Shown here: positions 44,625-54,197 of the stretch, piece after piece
How the letters are laid out: every line of letters begins with the position of its first letter
Numbering within the stretch: the first letter of the stretch is position 1
Source of the DNA: Mesorhizobium sp. M2E.F.Ca.ET.219.01.1.1
GTDB lineage: Bacteria; Pseudomonadota; Alphaproteobacteria; Rhizobiales; Rhizobiaceae
Assembly (NCBI RefSeq): GCF_004016445.2
Contig: NZ_SADT02000003.1
Span: forward strand, 387,231 to 451,230
Reading direction: 5' to 3'
DNA: 64,000 bases
Made by a program: the position numbers and the translations under genes
Notes under the pieces: model-generated
The model's input: the letters and a program-made list of their open reading frames with translations, nothing else
What the model was told of the DNA's origin: nothing
Databases searched by the model: none

Positions 44625-45356
44625 TTACCTTTCATTGGTGGACTCCGTCGGAGAAAGGGGGGCTGGGACGGCGCTGTCGAGCTCGCGTGACCAGTCAATG
44701 GCATTGATGAAGACGCCGAGCGGATTCTTGCGCAGCTGATCCGTATTGCTTGGCGAGCGGATCACGATCGTGAGGATCGCAGTCCAGCGCATCGTGCTGG
44801 CAAGGCTTCCGCGCTCAAACACCTGCTCGGTCCATTTGACCTGGAATGAACTTTCGGAGGCTCTGACCACGCTGGTGACCTGTACCGAAACACTGCGCGT
44901 TCCGATCTGACCGAAGGGGTCGTTCGCCTTGGCGTATTCGTTGAGGAAGAGCGCTGCGCGATCGCTAGCAAAGTCGTACGCTGCCAACCAGTTCTGCCGA
45001 ACCAAAACCGGATCGGTGGAAACGGAACGGACATTCTGGATGAAGCGGCCGAGATGCCAGGCGATCTGAGCATCCGAGGGCTCATAATTCCGGACCGCCG
45101 GCGCGACGGCGCGCGTCTCGCCGAAGCCATCGACCTCGACGACATAAGGCACGACACGGCTTTGCATCGACTGCCATACGAGTCCGCCGGAAAGCCCGGT
45201 CGCCAAGGCCAGGCAGCCAAGGGCCATGATCCGCCAGTTCCTGGCCTGCAGTCGAGATGAGCCGATGCGCTCGTCCCACAGTTGGGCGGCTTTTTGATAC
45301 GGCGTGACCGGTTCGGGTGTTTTGCCGTAACGGTGCACGGGTCGCTTGAAGAGCAT
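44625..45356 (-). CDS. trbF: Conjugal transfer protein TrbF (VirB8-like)
   Basis: A 243-residue protein with an N-terminal cytoplasmic part, one membrane helix (about 45-65) and a periplasmic VirB8-like domain (LGRFIQNVRSVSTDPVLVRQNW; PLGVFINAIDWSREL). It is a nucleation and assembly factor of the channel. It starts directly after the trbL stop. Confidence 0.94.
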   Translation of the reverse strand: MLFKRPVHRYGKTPEPVTPYQKAAQLWDERIGSSRLQARNWRIMALGCLALATGLSGGLVWQSMQSRVVPYVVEVDGFGETRAVAPAVRNYEPSDAQIAWHLGRFIQNVRSVSTDPVLVRQNWLAAYDFASDRAALFLNEYAKANDPFGQIGTRSVSVQVTSVVRASESSFQVKWTEQVFERGSLASTMRWTAILTIVIRSPSNTDQLRKNPLGVFINAIDWSRELDSAVPAPLSPTESTNER

Positions 45357-46679
45357 CTAGTCATCCTTGTCGTTGAGAGAGGGGTTGGCGCTGCCTCCCG
45401 GCCGGTCTCCGTCTCGGACAGCTTGCATGGCAGCGTGGCGATTTGCCCGGGCGGTCTGTTCAGAACGTAGGCGCCTTGCCCACGTCGGCGCCGAAACAGT
45501 GGCCGAACCGGCAGAGCGTTCGGTCATTGACGCTGTCGGCGCGCCGCCGGTCGCGGTCCACGCGGCATCGCGCCCGGCATCGGCGTTGCGCCCAACACTT
45601 GCAGTGGCGGATCGCGCTATGCGTATAGCGGCGCCGCCAGCTGCACTGGTTACACCATGCATTCCAGCAGCCACACCGGAGAGGCCAGCGTCGGGCGAGG
45701 TTGCGCGCCCGATCTGCCATGACGTGGAAGCAGCCGATCCCATTGTTGTGCCGGCTCGGATGGCGGCGAGACCGCCGCTGGTTGCCATACGCGCGCCAGC
45801 AAATGCTGTGCCTCCAGCAACGAGTGATACACCCGCTGCCGCCGCGGTCGTGCCGAGGGCGGCGCCCGCCCCAAGCTGCGGTGCGCCTGAGACAAGACCC
45901 GACGCGATCCCCGGCCCAAAAATGCCAAGGCCAAGCAGTGCCAGTGCGCCCAGTACCTGGGACATGGCACCGGCAAGATCCGGCTCCTTGCCTTGCAATG
46001 CGGAAGCGAACTCCCCGAAGAGCGTGGAGCCGATACCGACAATGACGGCGAGCACCATCACCTTGATGCCTGACGAGATAACATGGCCGAGCACGCGTTC
46101 GGCCAGGAACGCTGAACGGTTCCAAAGTGCGAATGGAACCAAAACAAAACCTGCCAGCGTGGTGAGCTTGAACTCTAGGATGGTGATGAAAAGCTGGATG
46201 GAAAGGATGAAGAAGGCGATGATAACCAGGAACCAGGCCATCAGCAGCACGAAGATGGTCAGTGCGTTGCCGAAGATTTCCGGGAAGCCCAGGAGCTGAC
46301 TGGCTTGGTCAAGCATTGGCCAAGCACCTTCGAAACCGGTCGCGGCAATGCGGCCCGGGCGCAAGAGATTGTCTGCCGACAGATTGCCGGCCGACGCCTT
46401 AATCCCGAGACCGGCAAAAGAACGATAAACGATATCGGCGAGGTTCTTGAAATTGTTCAGAATGAAGGCGAAGACGCCAACATAGAGCACCTTGCGGACA
46501 AGCCGGCCGAGAACGCTGGTTTCGTCGCCGAGCGCCCACGCCAGGCCGGCAAGTGTGATGTCAATGCCGATCAGAATGGTAGTGAGGAAGGCGAGGTCGC
46601 CCGATAGCAGACCGAACCCGCTGTCGATGTAGCGGATGAAGGTCTCCATGAAGCGATCGATGACGCCAAGGTCGTTCAT
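45357..46679 (-). CDS. trbL: Conjugal transfer protein TrbL (VirB6-like)
   Basis: A 440-residue polytopic membrane protein: six or seven hydrophobic helices in residues 20-270, then a long Ala/Gly/Ser/Thr-rich C-terminal tail (about 275-440), typical of TrbL. It forms part of the inner-membrane channel. No trbK gene (entry exclusion lipoprotein) is found in the 33-base gap between trbJ and trbL. Confidence 0.93.
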   Translation of the reverse strand: MNDLGVIDRFMETFIRYIDSGFGLLSGDLAFLTTILIGIDITLAGLAWALGDETSVLGRLVRKVLYVGVFAFILNNFKNLADIVYRSFAGLGIKASAGNLSADNLLRPGRIAATGFEGAWPMLDQASQLLGFPEIFGNALTIFVLLMAWFLVIIAFFILSIQLFITILEFKLTTLAGFVLVPFALWNRSAFLAERVLGHVISSGIKVMVLAVIVGIGSTLFGEFASALQGKEPDLAGAMSQVLGALALLGLGIFGPGIASGLVSGAPQLGAGAALGTTAAAAGVSLVAGGTAFAGARMATSGGLAAIRAGTTMGSAASTSWQIGRATSPDAGLSGVAAGMHGVTSAAGGAAIRIARSATASVGRNADAGRDAAWTATGGAPTASMTERSAGSATVSAPTWARRLRSEQTARANRHAAMQAVRDGDRPGGSANPSLNDKDD

Positions 46680-46712
46680 GCCGCTGCCTTTCTCGTCGTG
46701 ATGAACTCGTGA

Positions 46713-47438
46713 TTAATTGCCGGGATAAGCCGAGCCGGTACCCAAGAACCGCTTCGTCATCTCGCGGGCGGCTTCGTCTGACTGGGCCTTGCGGGCGGCA
46801 TCCTCGGCCTCAGCTCGAAACTGCGTTGCGAGCAGCGTCTGGATCTGCATCTGCTGTTTTGTCGAAAGCGCCATCAGCTGGTTGGTGGCCTGGCTTGCCT
46901 GAAGCGCACCGGCCGCCCCTTGGCTGCGGTTGACGAGATCGGCGAGCAGATCGCCGTCGGCGCGGACGTTCTCGACGATTTGCGACTGGACACCCATGGT
47001 CTGGCGGAACGCCTGCATGGCGGTTTGCCAACGCTCCCGCGCAGCACTCGCCACATCGCTGACTTTGATCGTGGCGTCGTAGCTTTCCGGATATTGGCTG
47101 CGCCACTGGTCTTGAAGCTTGCCCAGATCAAAGCTGAGGCCACTCGCCTGGTCCATCAAGCCGTCGATGCGATGGAGCGAACCGGTGAGTTGGCCAACGG
47201 AAGAGAAATCCAGACGCTGAAGATTGCGCGCCATGTTCTGCAGCATGGTCGCCTGATTCTGCAGCGACTGGATTTGGTTGTTGATCTGCTCCAATGCGCG
47301 CGCGGCCGTCAGCACGTTCTGCGCATAATTGGACGGATCGAACACGATAAGGGCGTACGCGGGCTGCACATAGTCGGCCATAGGCTTGGCGATCAGGGAA
47401 ACGGTGATCAGGCCGGAGAGAAGGCGTCGCCGCATCAT
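46713..47438 (-). CDS. trbJ: Conjugal transfer protein TrbJ (VirB5-like)
   Basis: A 241-residue exported protein with a signal peptide (MMRRRLLSGLITVSLIAKPM) and a helical, Gln-rich body (LEQINNQIQSLQNQATMLQNM), as expected for a minor pilus component. Its ATG overlaps the trbE stop (ATGA), which also rules out the longer frame. Confidence 0.93.
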   Translation of the reverse strand: MMRRRLLSGLITVSLIAKPMADYVQPAYALIVFDPSNYAQNVLTAARALEQINNQIQSLQNQATMLQNMARNLQRLDFSSVGQLTGSLHRIDGLMDQASGLSFDLGKLQDQWRSQYPESYDATIKVSDVASAARERWQTAMQAFRQTMGVQSQIVENVRADGDLLADLVNRSQGAAGALQASQATNQLMALSTKQQMQIQTLLATQFRAEAEDAARKAQSDEAAREMTKRFLGTGSAYPGN

Positions 47439-49885
47439 GAGAATTGCTCCTTGTCTGGTTGAGGGAATTGCTTGAGAAGTTCGCCGGCCCAATCGAGGCC
47501 GCGCGCGATCAGGAACTGCGAGGCAAAGCTGCCTTGCCCGTCTTCGGACATGATCCTGTCGATCAGAGTCTGCGTGGCCGGATCGGAAGCACCGCAAAGC
47601 GCAAGAGCGATGGGGCCAAGCTCGAGCTCGAACAGACGGTTGCCGCGGCGCGATTGCAGATAATACTGACGCTTCGGCGTGGCGCGGGCGATCAATTCGA
47701 TCTGCCGCTCGCTTAAACCGAAGCGCTCGTAGGCTGTGCGCGCCTGGGGTTCCACGGCACGATCATTGGGAAGGAAAATGCGCTGCGGGCAGCTTTCGAT
47801 GATTGCCGGCGCTATGCCAGAGCCCGCGATATCAGCCAGCGACTGCGTAGCGAAGACAACCGACACGTTCTTCTTTCGCAGCACCTTCAGCCATTCGCGG
47901 ATGCGGGCGGCGAACAGCGGATTGTCGAGATAGACCCACGCCTCGTCGAGCATGATCAGCGTGGGCCGTCCGTCGAACCGTTCCTCAAGTCGCTGGAACA
48001 GATAGGTAAGCACCGGCAGCAAAGCGCCTTGGCTGTGCATTAACTCCTCGGTCTCGAAACACTGCACATCCGACAAGGCCAGCCCATCATGATCGGCATC
48101 GAGCAGGCGGCCGAAGGGACCGTCGAGCGTGTAGGGCATCAATGCGGTCTTCAGCGCATTGGATTGAAGCAGGACCGAAAGACCGGTCAGTGTGCGTTCC
48201 TGCGCCGGCGCGGTGGCAAGGCTGGCCAGCGCTGACCAAATAGCCTCCTTCACCTCCGGCGTGACGGTGACGTTCTCGTGGGCAACAAGGCTGGCGATCC
48301 ATTCGGCCGCCCAGCTTCGGCTAGCCTGGTCGTTGATGCTGCGCAGTGGCTGAAAGGCAAGGGAACCGTCCGCTCCTAGCGCGTGGTGTTCTCCACCCAT
48401 GGCAAGTGTTGCAGCACGGGCCGAATTGCCTTTGTCGAAGACATAAACCTGGGCGCCGGCATAGCGCCTGAACTGCAGAGCAATCAGAGCAAGCAGAACC
48501 GACTTGCCGGCGCCGGTCGGACCAACAACCAGCATGTGGCCGACATCTTCGACGTGGGTGGAAAGCCGAAACGGTGTCGACCCACTGGTCTCGGCAACGA
48601 AAAGCGGTGGCGCTTCGGTTTGGGTGACTTTCGCGAGATGCTCGTTTGTCGCAGGACCGGCCCAAACCGACGACAGCGGCATGAGATGGGCAAGGTTCAA
48701 TGTATGAACGAGCGGTTGGCGAACGTTAGCGTAGACATGGCCAGGCAATGAGCCGAGCCAAGCCTCGACCGCATTGACGCCTTCTCGGATCGTGGTGAAG
48801 CCGAGCCCATTGATGATGCGCTCGACCGCGCGAAGCTTCTCTGCAGCGGCTTGGCGATCCTCGCCCCACACCGTCACGGTGGTGGTGAGATAGCCGAAAC
48901 TCACATGATCACCGCCCAATGCCTGAAGGGCTTCGTCGGCATCGAGCGCCTTGTTGTCGGCATCGTTATCGACAAGCGGGACCGGCTCGTTGGTAATGAC
49001 CTCGCGTAGGATTGCCACGATCGATTTGCGCTTGGCAAACCACTGCCGGCGCAATCGCGTCAGCGTCTTCGTGGCTTCCGTTTTCTCGAGCGGAATGAAG
49101 CGCGTCATCCAGCGATAGGCGAAATCCTGATGATTGAGGGTATCGAGGATTCCGGGCCGGGTGAGGTTCGGAAAGCCGAGGATGGTCAGTGTGCGAAGAT
49201 GCTGCTCACCCAGCATCGGCTCCAGGCCACCGGTAAGCGGCGCATCGACCAGGATTGCATCCAGATATATCGGCGTTTCCGGGGCCATGATAGGATGGCG
49301 ACGAGGCGAAATCGTGCCGTGGAGGTAGGTCAACGTCTGAGCATCATCGAGGACGCGTACTTCGGACATGAAACCCGAGAAGAGATCGAGCACGCGGTTG
49401 GTCTCGTCACGGAACCTCGCCAGATCCTGGCGCCAGTCTCTTTCTCCTCGGGAATAATGAGAGTCGACGAGCGCGCTTTCTGCGCGCGCCTGGGCGTCCG
49501 GCGGTGGCATAAACACCAAGGTCAGATGATAGCGGCTCTCGTAGTGCGCTACCTTCCCCTCGAAAGCAGCGCGGCGTTCTTCGTCGACCAGCCACGACGC
49601 GGCGTCAGGAAAATGCGAGTTCGGATAGCCCAGCGCTTCTGTGCGCTCGGCCTCAAAGAACAATGCCCAGCCAGAGCCAAGGCGTCTGAGAGCATTGTTC
49701 GCCCGGGCGCAAATGCCGACGAGTTCAGCCTCCGTCGCACTTTCGAGATCCGGGCCGCGGAACCGCAACGTCCGCTGAAAGCTGCCGTCCTTGTTGAGCA
49801 CGATGCCGGGCGCCACCAAGGCAGCCCAGGGTAGATGGTCGGCAAGCCGGTCGGCTTTGCTTCGATATTCCGAAAGGTTCAGCAT
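47435..49885 (-). CDS. trbE: Conjugal transfer ATPase TrbE (VirB4-like)
   Basis: An 816-residue ATPase that powers pilus assembly and transfer. It has an N-terminal CagE/TrbE domain, Walker A VVGPTGAGKSVLLALIAL, Walker B TLIMLDEAWVYL and the FATQSLADIAGSG motif. The start at 49885 (MLNLSEYRSKADRLAD) overlaps the trbD stop by seven bases. Confidence 0.96.
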   Translation of the reverse strand: MLNLSEYRSKADRLADHLPWAALVAPGIVLNKDGSFQRTLRFRGPDLESATEAELVGICARANNALRRLGSGWALFFEAERTEALGYPNSHFPDAASWLVDEERRAAFEGKVAHYESRYHLTLVFMPPPDAQARAESALVDSHYSRGERDWRQDLARFRDETNRVLDLFSGFMSEVRVLDDAQTLTYLHGTISPRRHPIMAPETPIYLDAILVDAPLTGGLEPMLGEQHLRTLTILGFPNLTRPGILDTLNHQDFAYRWMTRFIPLEKTEATKTLTRLRRQWFAKRKSIVAILREVITNEPVPLVDNDADNKALDADEALQALGGDHVSFGYLTTTVTVWGEDRQAAAEKLRAVERIINGLGFTTIREGVNAVEAWLGSLPGHVYANVRQPLVHTLNLAHLMPLSSVWAGPATNEHLAKVTQTEAPPLFVAETSGSTPFRLSTHVEDVGHMLVVGPTGAGKSVLLALIALQFRRYAGAQVYVFDKGNSARAATLAMGGEHHALGADGSLAFQPLRSINDQASRSWAAEWIASLVAHENVTVTPEVKEAIWSALASLATAPAQERTLTGLSVLLQSNALKTALMPYTLDGPFGRLLDADHDGLALSDVQCFETEELMHSQGALLPVLTYLFQRLEERFDGRPTLIMLDEAWVYLDNPLFAARIREWLKVLRKKNVSVVFATQSLADIAGSGIAPAIIESCPQRIFLPNDRAVEPQARTAYERFGLSERQIELIARATPKRQYYLQSRRGNRLFELELGPIALALCGASDPATQTLIDRIMSEDGQGSFASQFLIARGLDWAGELLKQFPQPDKEQFS

Positions 49886-50151
49886 GCAAGCCACCCCTTC
49901 AGACGTAGGTGGCGCACAAGCACGCTGGCGAAGTCCGGATCGCGTCTTGCGGCAAACACCGCTAACGAGTGGCCTGCGATCCAAAGCACCAGACCAGCAA
50001 TCCATTGCTGCAAGCCGAAGCCAATGGCCGCGGCCACTGTACCGTTGAGGATCGCCACCGCGCGCGGAGCCCCGCCGAGCAGGATCGGCTCGGTCAGCGC
50101 CCGGTGGACCGGTACTGCGAAGCCCTCGATATGCTGCTCCCCGGCGGCCAT
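49879..50151 (-). CDS. trbD: Conjugal transfer protein TrbD (VirB3-like)
   Basis: A 90-residue membrane protein with two helices around residues 30-65 and the VHRALTEPILLGGAPR motif typical of VirB3/TrbD. The ATG at 50151 overlaps the trbC stop (ATGA-type overlap). Confidence 0.92.
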   Translation of the reverse strand: MAAGEQHIEGFAVPVHRALTEPILLGGAPRAVAILNGTVAAAIGFGLQQWIAGLVLWIAGHSLAVFAARRDPDFASVLVRHLRLKGWLAC

Positions 50152-50459
50152 CAGACGAGCGCCCCACCACCGAAGGAGAAGAAGGAGAGGAAGAAGCTCG
50201 ATGCCGCGAAGGCGATTGACAGACCGAAGACGATCTGAATCAGGCGCCGAAAACCACCGGCGGTGTCGCCGAAGGCAAGCGTCAGGCCGGTGGTGATAAT
50301 GATGATCACCGCAACGATCTTGGCGACCGGTCCCTGCACGGACTCCAGGATCTGCTGCAGCGGCTGCTCCCACGGCATGCCGGAGCCGGCGGCATAAACC
50401 GGGGCCGTGTTAAGAAACGCGAGCGCTGTGGACGAAAGAAAGCGAAGCTTCTTGCGCAT
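50151..50459 (-). CDS. trbC: Conjugal transfer pilin TrbC (VirB2-like)
   Basis: A 102-residue pre-pilin: a signal peptide ending near VYAAGSG, then two hydrophobic helices separated by a short loop (FGDTAGGFRR). VirB2 proteins of this type may be cyclised. It precedes trbD with overlapping codons. Confidence 0.92.
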   Translation of the reverse strand: MRKKLRFLSSTALAFLNTAPVYAAGSGMPWEQPLQQILESVQGPVAKIVAVIIIITTGLTLAFGDTAGGFRRLIQIVFGLSIAFAASSFFLSFFSFGGGALV

Positions 50460-50471
50460 GAGGAAGGCCTT

Positions 50472-51440
50472 TCAAAGCTGCTGGAGTTGCGAAAGCGTGA
50501 GCGGGGCAACGGCGTAATCGCCGCTGCCGTCGAGACCGGTGACCTCGGCGATTGCGTCGATGTGGCGCGACGAGCCGCGTCCCGCTATGAAGACGATCAG
50601 ATCTATCGCCTCAGCGATGAGCCGGCGGGGAACGGTGACCACCGCTTCCTGGGCGAGTTGCTCAATGCGATAGAGAGCCGAGCGCGCGGAATTGGCGTGT
50701 ACGGTAGCGATGCCGCCTGGGTGCCCGGTGTTCCATGCCTTCAGCATGTCGAGCGCTTCCGCGCCCCTCACCTCGCCCACGATGATGCGGTCCGGCCTGA
50801 GCCTCAGCGTCGAGCGCACGAGATCGGCAAGGGTGACCGAGCCCCGCCTTGTTCTCAGGGCAACGCAGTCCCTGGCCGCGCACTGCAGTTCGCGTGTGTC
50901 CTCGATCAGGATCACCCGATCGTCGCATTCGGCGACTTCAGCCAGCAGAGCGTTGGCGAGTGTTGTCTTCCCCGAGGAAGTGCCGCCGGCGATCAGCATG
51001 TTGCGCCGCTCGCGGACGGCCTTTTTCAGCGCATCGGCCTGCAGCGGCAGCATGATGCGTTCGGCAACATAGTCGGCCAGGGTGTAGACTTTCGCGGCGG
51101 GCTTGCGGATGGCAAAACATGGCGCCAACACCACAGGTGGCAGCAGGCCTTCGAAGCGTTCGCCAGACGGCAATTCGGCACTGACGATCGGGTTGTCGGC
51201 GTGCGCCTCGGCGCGCATGTGCGAAGCAACCAGGCGGATGATACGTTCTGCCTCGGACGGGTGCATGTGAACGTCGGTATCGACCCGACCTTCGCCTAAC
51301 CGGTCGAGTCGCAGCGCGCCGTCGGGATTGACCATCACCTCGATGACGGACGGATCGGCCAGGGCTTCGGTGATTGCCGGACCCATGGCGGTGCGCAGCA
51401 TGACACGCCGCCGGTGGTCGGCCTCGGGATGAGAGCTCAT
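50472..51440 (-). CDS. trbB: Conjugal transfer ATPase TrbB (VirB11-like)
   Basis: A 322-residue hexameric ATPase. Walker A GGTSSGKTTLANALL, the Asp box ILIEDTREL, Walker B PDRIIVGEVRG and the His box TGHPGGIATVHAN are all intact. It is cytoplasmic and drives pilus production and DNA translocation. Its start overlaps the CopG-like gene by ATGA. Confidence 0.96.
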   Translation of the reverse strand: MSSHPEADHRRRVMLRTAMGPAITEALADPSVIEVMVNPDGALRLDRLGEGRVDTDVHMHPSEAERIIRLVASHMRAEAHADNPIVSAELPSGERFEGLLPPVVLAPCFAIRKPAAKVYTLADYVAERIMLPLQADALKKAVRERRNMLIAGGTSSGKTTLANALLAEVAECDDRVILIEDTRELQCAARDCVALRTRRGSVTLADLVRSTLRLRPDRIIVGEVRGAEALDMLKAWNTGHPGGIATVHANSARSALYRIEQLAQEAVVTVPRRLIAEAIDLIVFIAGRGSSRHIDAIAEVTGLDGSGDYAVAPLTLSQLQQL

Positions 51441-51850
51441 CCTTCCCCTCCCCCACCATTGTCTTTGCTAAGCGACTTTTTGCCGGAAGCGATCTGGCGG
51501 CCGACCTTCTCAACGAATTTCTCGAAACGCTCTTGGGCAATAGCCTGCGTTGCCCGATCCGGGACCGGCGTGTGGGCGTGAAGGGTGATCGAAAAGCGGA
51601 TGAAGAGCGCCAGGCTCTCCAGGATCACCTCGGAATCGCGCCTGACGTGGGCAAGATCGCGGGAGAGCCGGTCAAGCCTTACGCCGTAGCGCCGATCGAA
51701 CTCGCTCTCGCCACGCCGCTCGATGAACGCCTCGATCGCCTTCGCCACGATCGCTGATTTGGTCGTTGACGGATCGCGACTGAGGTTGTCCAGTTTCTCG
51801 CTGAGCTCCGGCTCAAGCAGAAACTGATGGCGAATGCGGTGCGGCTTCAT
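51437..51850 (-). CDS. CopG-family ribbon-helix-helix regulator
   Basis: A 137-residue protein. The N-terminal ribbon-helix-helix (RIRHQFLLEPELSEKLDNLSRDPSTTKSAIVAKAIEAFIE) is a DNA-binding domain; the C-terminal region is helical. It sits between traG and trbB, the fixed place for a CopG gene in such ICE Trb operons, and may control the operon. The start at 51850 is used instead of a longer frame to 51913. Confidence 0.9.
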   Translation of the reverse strand: MKPHRIRHQFLLEPELSEKLDNLSRDPSTTKSAIVAKAIEAFIERRGESEFDRRYGVRLDRLSRDLAHVRRDSEVILESLALFIRFSITLHAHTPVPDRATQAIAQERFEKFVEKVGRQIASGKKSLSKDNGGGGEG

Positions 51851-51966
51851 GCGGCTCGTTCCGACGGCCCGGCGTTGCGCCGGCGACGGGAGAAGCATCG
51901 GCCAGACGCTCAAAATTGCTTATGGCCGTTATCTACGCTGAGGTGCGCTCTGCAACTCAGCGGACT

Positions 51967-53991
51967 TCAGAAGCCGGGAATGACATCGTCGCCCCTGCCC
52001 TCGTTGATACCGTAGGCGCGGGCCGCAGTGGAAATCCGATCCATGACACGCTTGTCCGCGAGCGCTTCGCTGTCATCGTCTGCGGGCTTGTACAGATCGG
52101 CCTGATCGGGCTCTTGAGAGACAACAACGTCTTCTTCGGGCAGGCTTGGATGGCGTTGCTGCTGAACGCCTCCCTCGTCTTCAACTGGCGCGTCGGCGCT
52201 TTCCTCGTCCGCAGCAAGTCGGCTATCGACGCTGCACACTTGTCCAGTCCAGCCGTCCGGGCGTGATGCAGGGCAGTCCGCATAGGGTCCGTCGTGCAGC
52301 ACCGGCGCAGGCAGCACCCGATCTGTGAAATTCTGATCCTGATAATAGCGCAGCTTCTTGGCGCGGATCGGCGGCAACCCAGAAACCAGGACCAATTCGT
52401 CTGACGGCGGCAATTGCATCACCTCGCCTGGCGTCAGGAGCGGGCGCGCGGTTTCCTGGCGGCTCACCATGACATGTGAAAGCCAGGGCGCAAGCCGATG
52501 GCCCGCATAGTTGCGCATCGACCTAAGTTCGGTTGCGGTGCCGAGGGCATCCGAGATGCGCTTGGCCGTGCGTTCGTCATTGGAGGAAAAGGCAATTCGC
52601 ACGTGGCAATTGTCGAGAATAGCATTGTTCTCGCCATAGGCCTTTGAAACCTGGTTCAAAGATTGTGCGATCAGATAGGAGCGAATGCCATAACCTGCCA
52701 TGAAGGCGAGCGCCGTTTCGAAGAAGTCGAGGCGACCGAGCGCCGGAAACTCGTCCAGCATCATGAGCAGCTGATGCTTACGGCTCTTCTTCGGGTCCCC
52801 CTCCAGACGCTCCGTCAACCGCCTGCCGATCTGGTTCAAGATCAGTCGCACCAAAGGCTTGGTGCGCGAGATATCCGAAGGCGGCACGACCAGATAGAGC
52901 GACAGCGGTCGCTCTCCATCCACTAGGTCAGCGATGCGCCAGTCGCAGGACGAAGTGGCCGCCGCGACCGTTGGATCACGATAAAGCCCAAGAAAGGACA
53001 TGGCGGTCGAGAGGACGCCTGAGCGCTCGTTTTCCGACTTGTTCAGGAGTTCGCGAGCCGCCGAGGCCACTACGGGATGGACCTGAGGGTTATGCCCCGT
53101 CCCGAGATGGTTTGTCGTCATCATCCGCCGTAGCGTTGCGGCAAACGAGCGTTGCGGGTCCGACAGGAAGGTGGCGACGCGGGCTAGCGTCTTGTCCTCT
53201 TCAGCGTAGAGCACGTGCAAAATGGCGCCAACTAGGAGTGAATGGCTGGTCTTCTCCCAGTGATTCCGTCGCTCCAGCGCGCCCTCGGGATCGACGAGGA
53301 TGTCGGCGATGTTTTGAACGTCCCGGATCTCATCTGGGCCTTTGCGCACCTCCAGCAGCGGGTTGTAGCGTGCCGATCTCGGGTCGGTCGGATTGAACAG
53401 AAGGCAGTACGAGAATTTCGACCGCCAGCCGGAGGTCAACTGCCAATTTTCGCCTTTTATATCATGAATGATGGCAGACCCGGTCCAGGAAAGTAGCGTT
53501 GGAACAACCAGCCCCACGCCCTTGCCCGAACGCGTCGGCGCAAATGCCATGACGTGCTCCGGGCCGTCATGGCGCAGATAGCGATCGTTCAGCCTACCGA
53601 GGAAAACGCCCGCCGGCCGTAACAACCCTGCCGTCTCGACCTCATGAGTCGTGGCCCACCGTGAAGACCCATAGGTCGTAACCGACCCGCGCTGTCGCGC
53701 GCGCAAAAGCGAGCCTGCGATTGCGGCGGCACAGCCCAGGAATCCGCTGGCGCCTGCAAGCGTACCGGCTTTGTCGAAGACCTCCGGCGCATAAGCATCG
53801 AAGTGGAACCACCATTCAAACAGCTTCCACGGCTTGTAGATTGGCCAGCCGGCGAAGAGAAACCATGGTGCGCCGAGAGGCGTCTGGTAGGTCAGCATTT
53901 GAGCGCACCATTGGGTTGCCGTCCATACGCCGATAATGACAATTGCGCACACAACGGCGATCTGCCCGATCAGTAGCTTCGTAGGTGTCAT
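51967..53991 (-). CDS. traG: Type IV coupling protein TraG (VirD4-like)
   Basis: A 674-residue ATPase. Two N-terminal membrane helices (about 8-30 and 70-100), Walker A APTRSGKGVGLVVPTLLSW, and Walker B MLMMLDEFPALGRLDFFE-like region. It links the relaxosome to the channel. The start at 53991 is chosen from the membrane-helix start. It is the first gene of the operon in the direction of transcription, with copG 116 bases after it. Confidence 0.94.
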   Translation of the reverse strand: MTPTKLLIGQIAVVCAIVIIGVWTATQWCAQMLTYQTPLGAPWFLFAGWPIYKPWKLFEWWFHFDAYAPEVFDKAGTLAGASGFLGCAAAIAGSLLRARQRGSVTTYGSSRWATTHEVETAGLLRPAGVFLGRLNDRYLRHDGPEHVMAFAPTRSGKGVGLVVPTLLSWTGSAIIHDIKGENWQLTSGWRSKFSYCLLFNPTDPRSARYNPLLEVRKGPDEIRDVQNIADILVDPEGALERRNHWEKTSHSLLVGAILHVLYAEEDKTLARVATFLSDPQRSFAATLRRMMTTNHLGTGHNPQVHPVVASAARELLNKSENERSGVLSTAMSFLGLYRDPTVAAATSSCDWRIADLVDGERPLSLYLVVPPSDISRTKPLVRLILNQIGRRLTERLEGDPKKSRKHQLLMMLDEFPALGRLDFFETALAFMAGYGIRSYLIAQSLNQVSKAYGENNAILDNCHVRIAFSSNDERTAKRISDALGTATELRSMRNYAGHRLAPWLSHVMVSRQETARPLLTPGEVMQLPPSDELVLVSGLPPIRAKKLRYYQDQNFTDRVLPAPVLHDGPYADCPASRPDGWTGQVCSVDSRLAADEESADAPVEDEGGVQQQRHPSLPEEDVVVSQEPDQADLYKPADDDSEALADKRVMDRISTAARAYGINEGRGDDVIPGF

Positions 53992-54197
53992 CGGCTTGGC
54001 CCGCTGAACAACGCGACCTAGCATCGCGCGGTGCAGCCGGGACAGGAATGTTCCTCACATACGATTTGGGAGCAATGAACGACTTCCTACTATGCAGGTC
54101 GGTCAGCACGCGTGTTGCGCCTTCACGCGACACCATCCTCTCCATTCACCCTGAGGCCCGGCGCCGCCGACAGTTGCGTGACCGCTCCTCCGCAAAG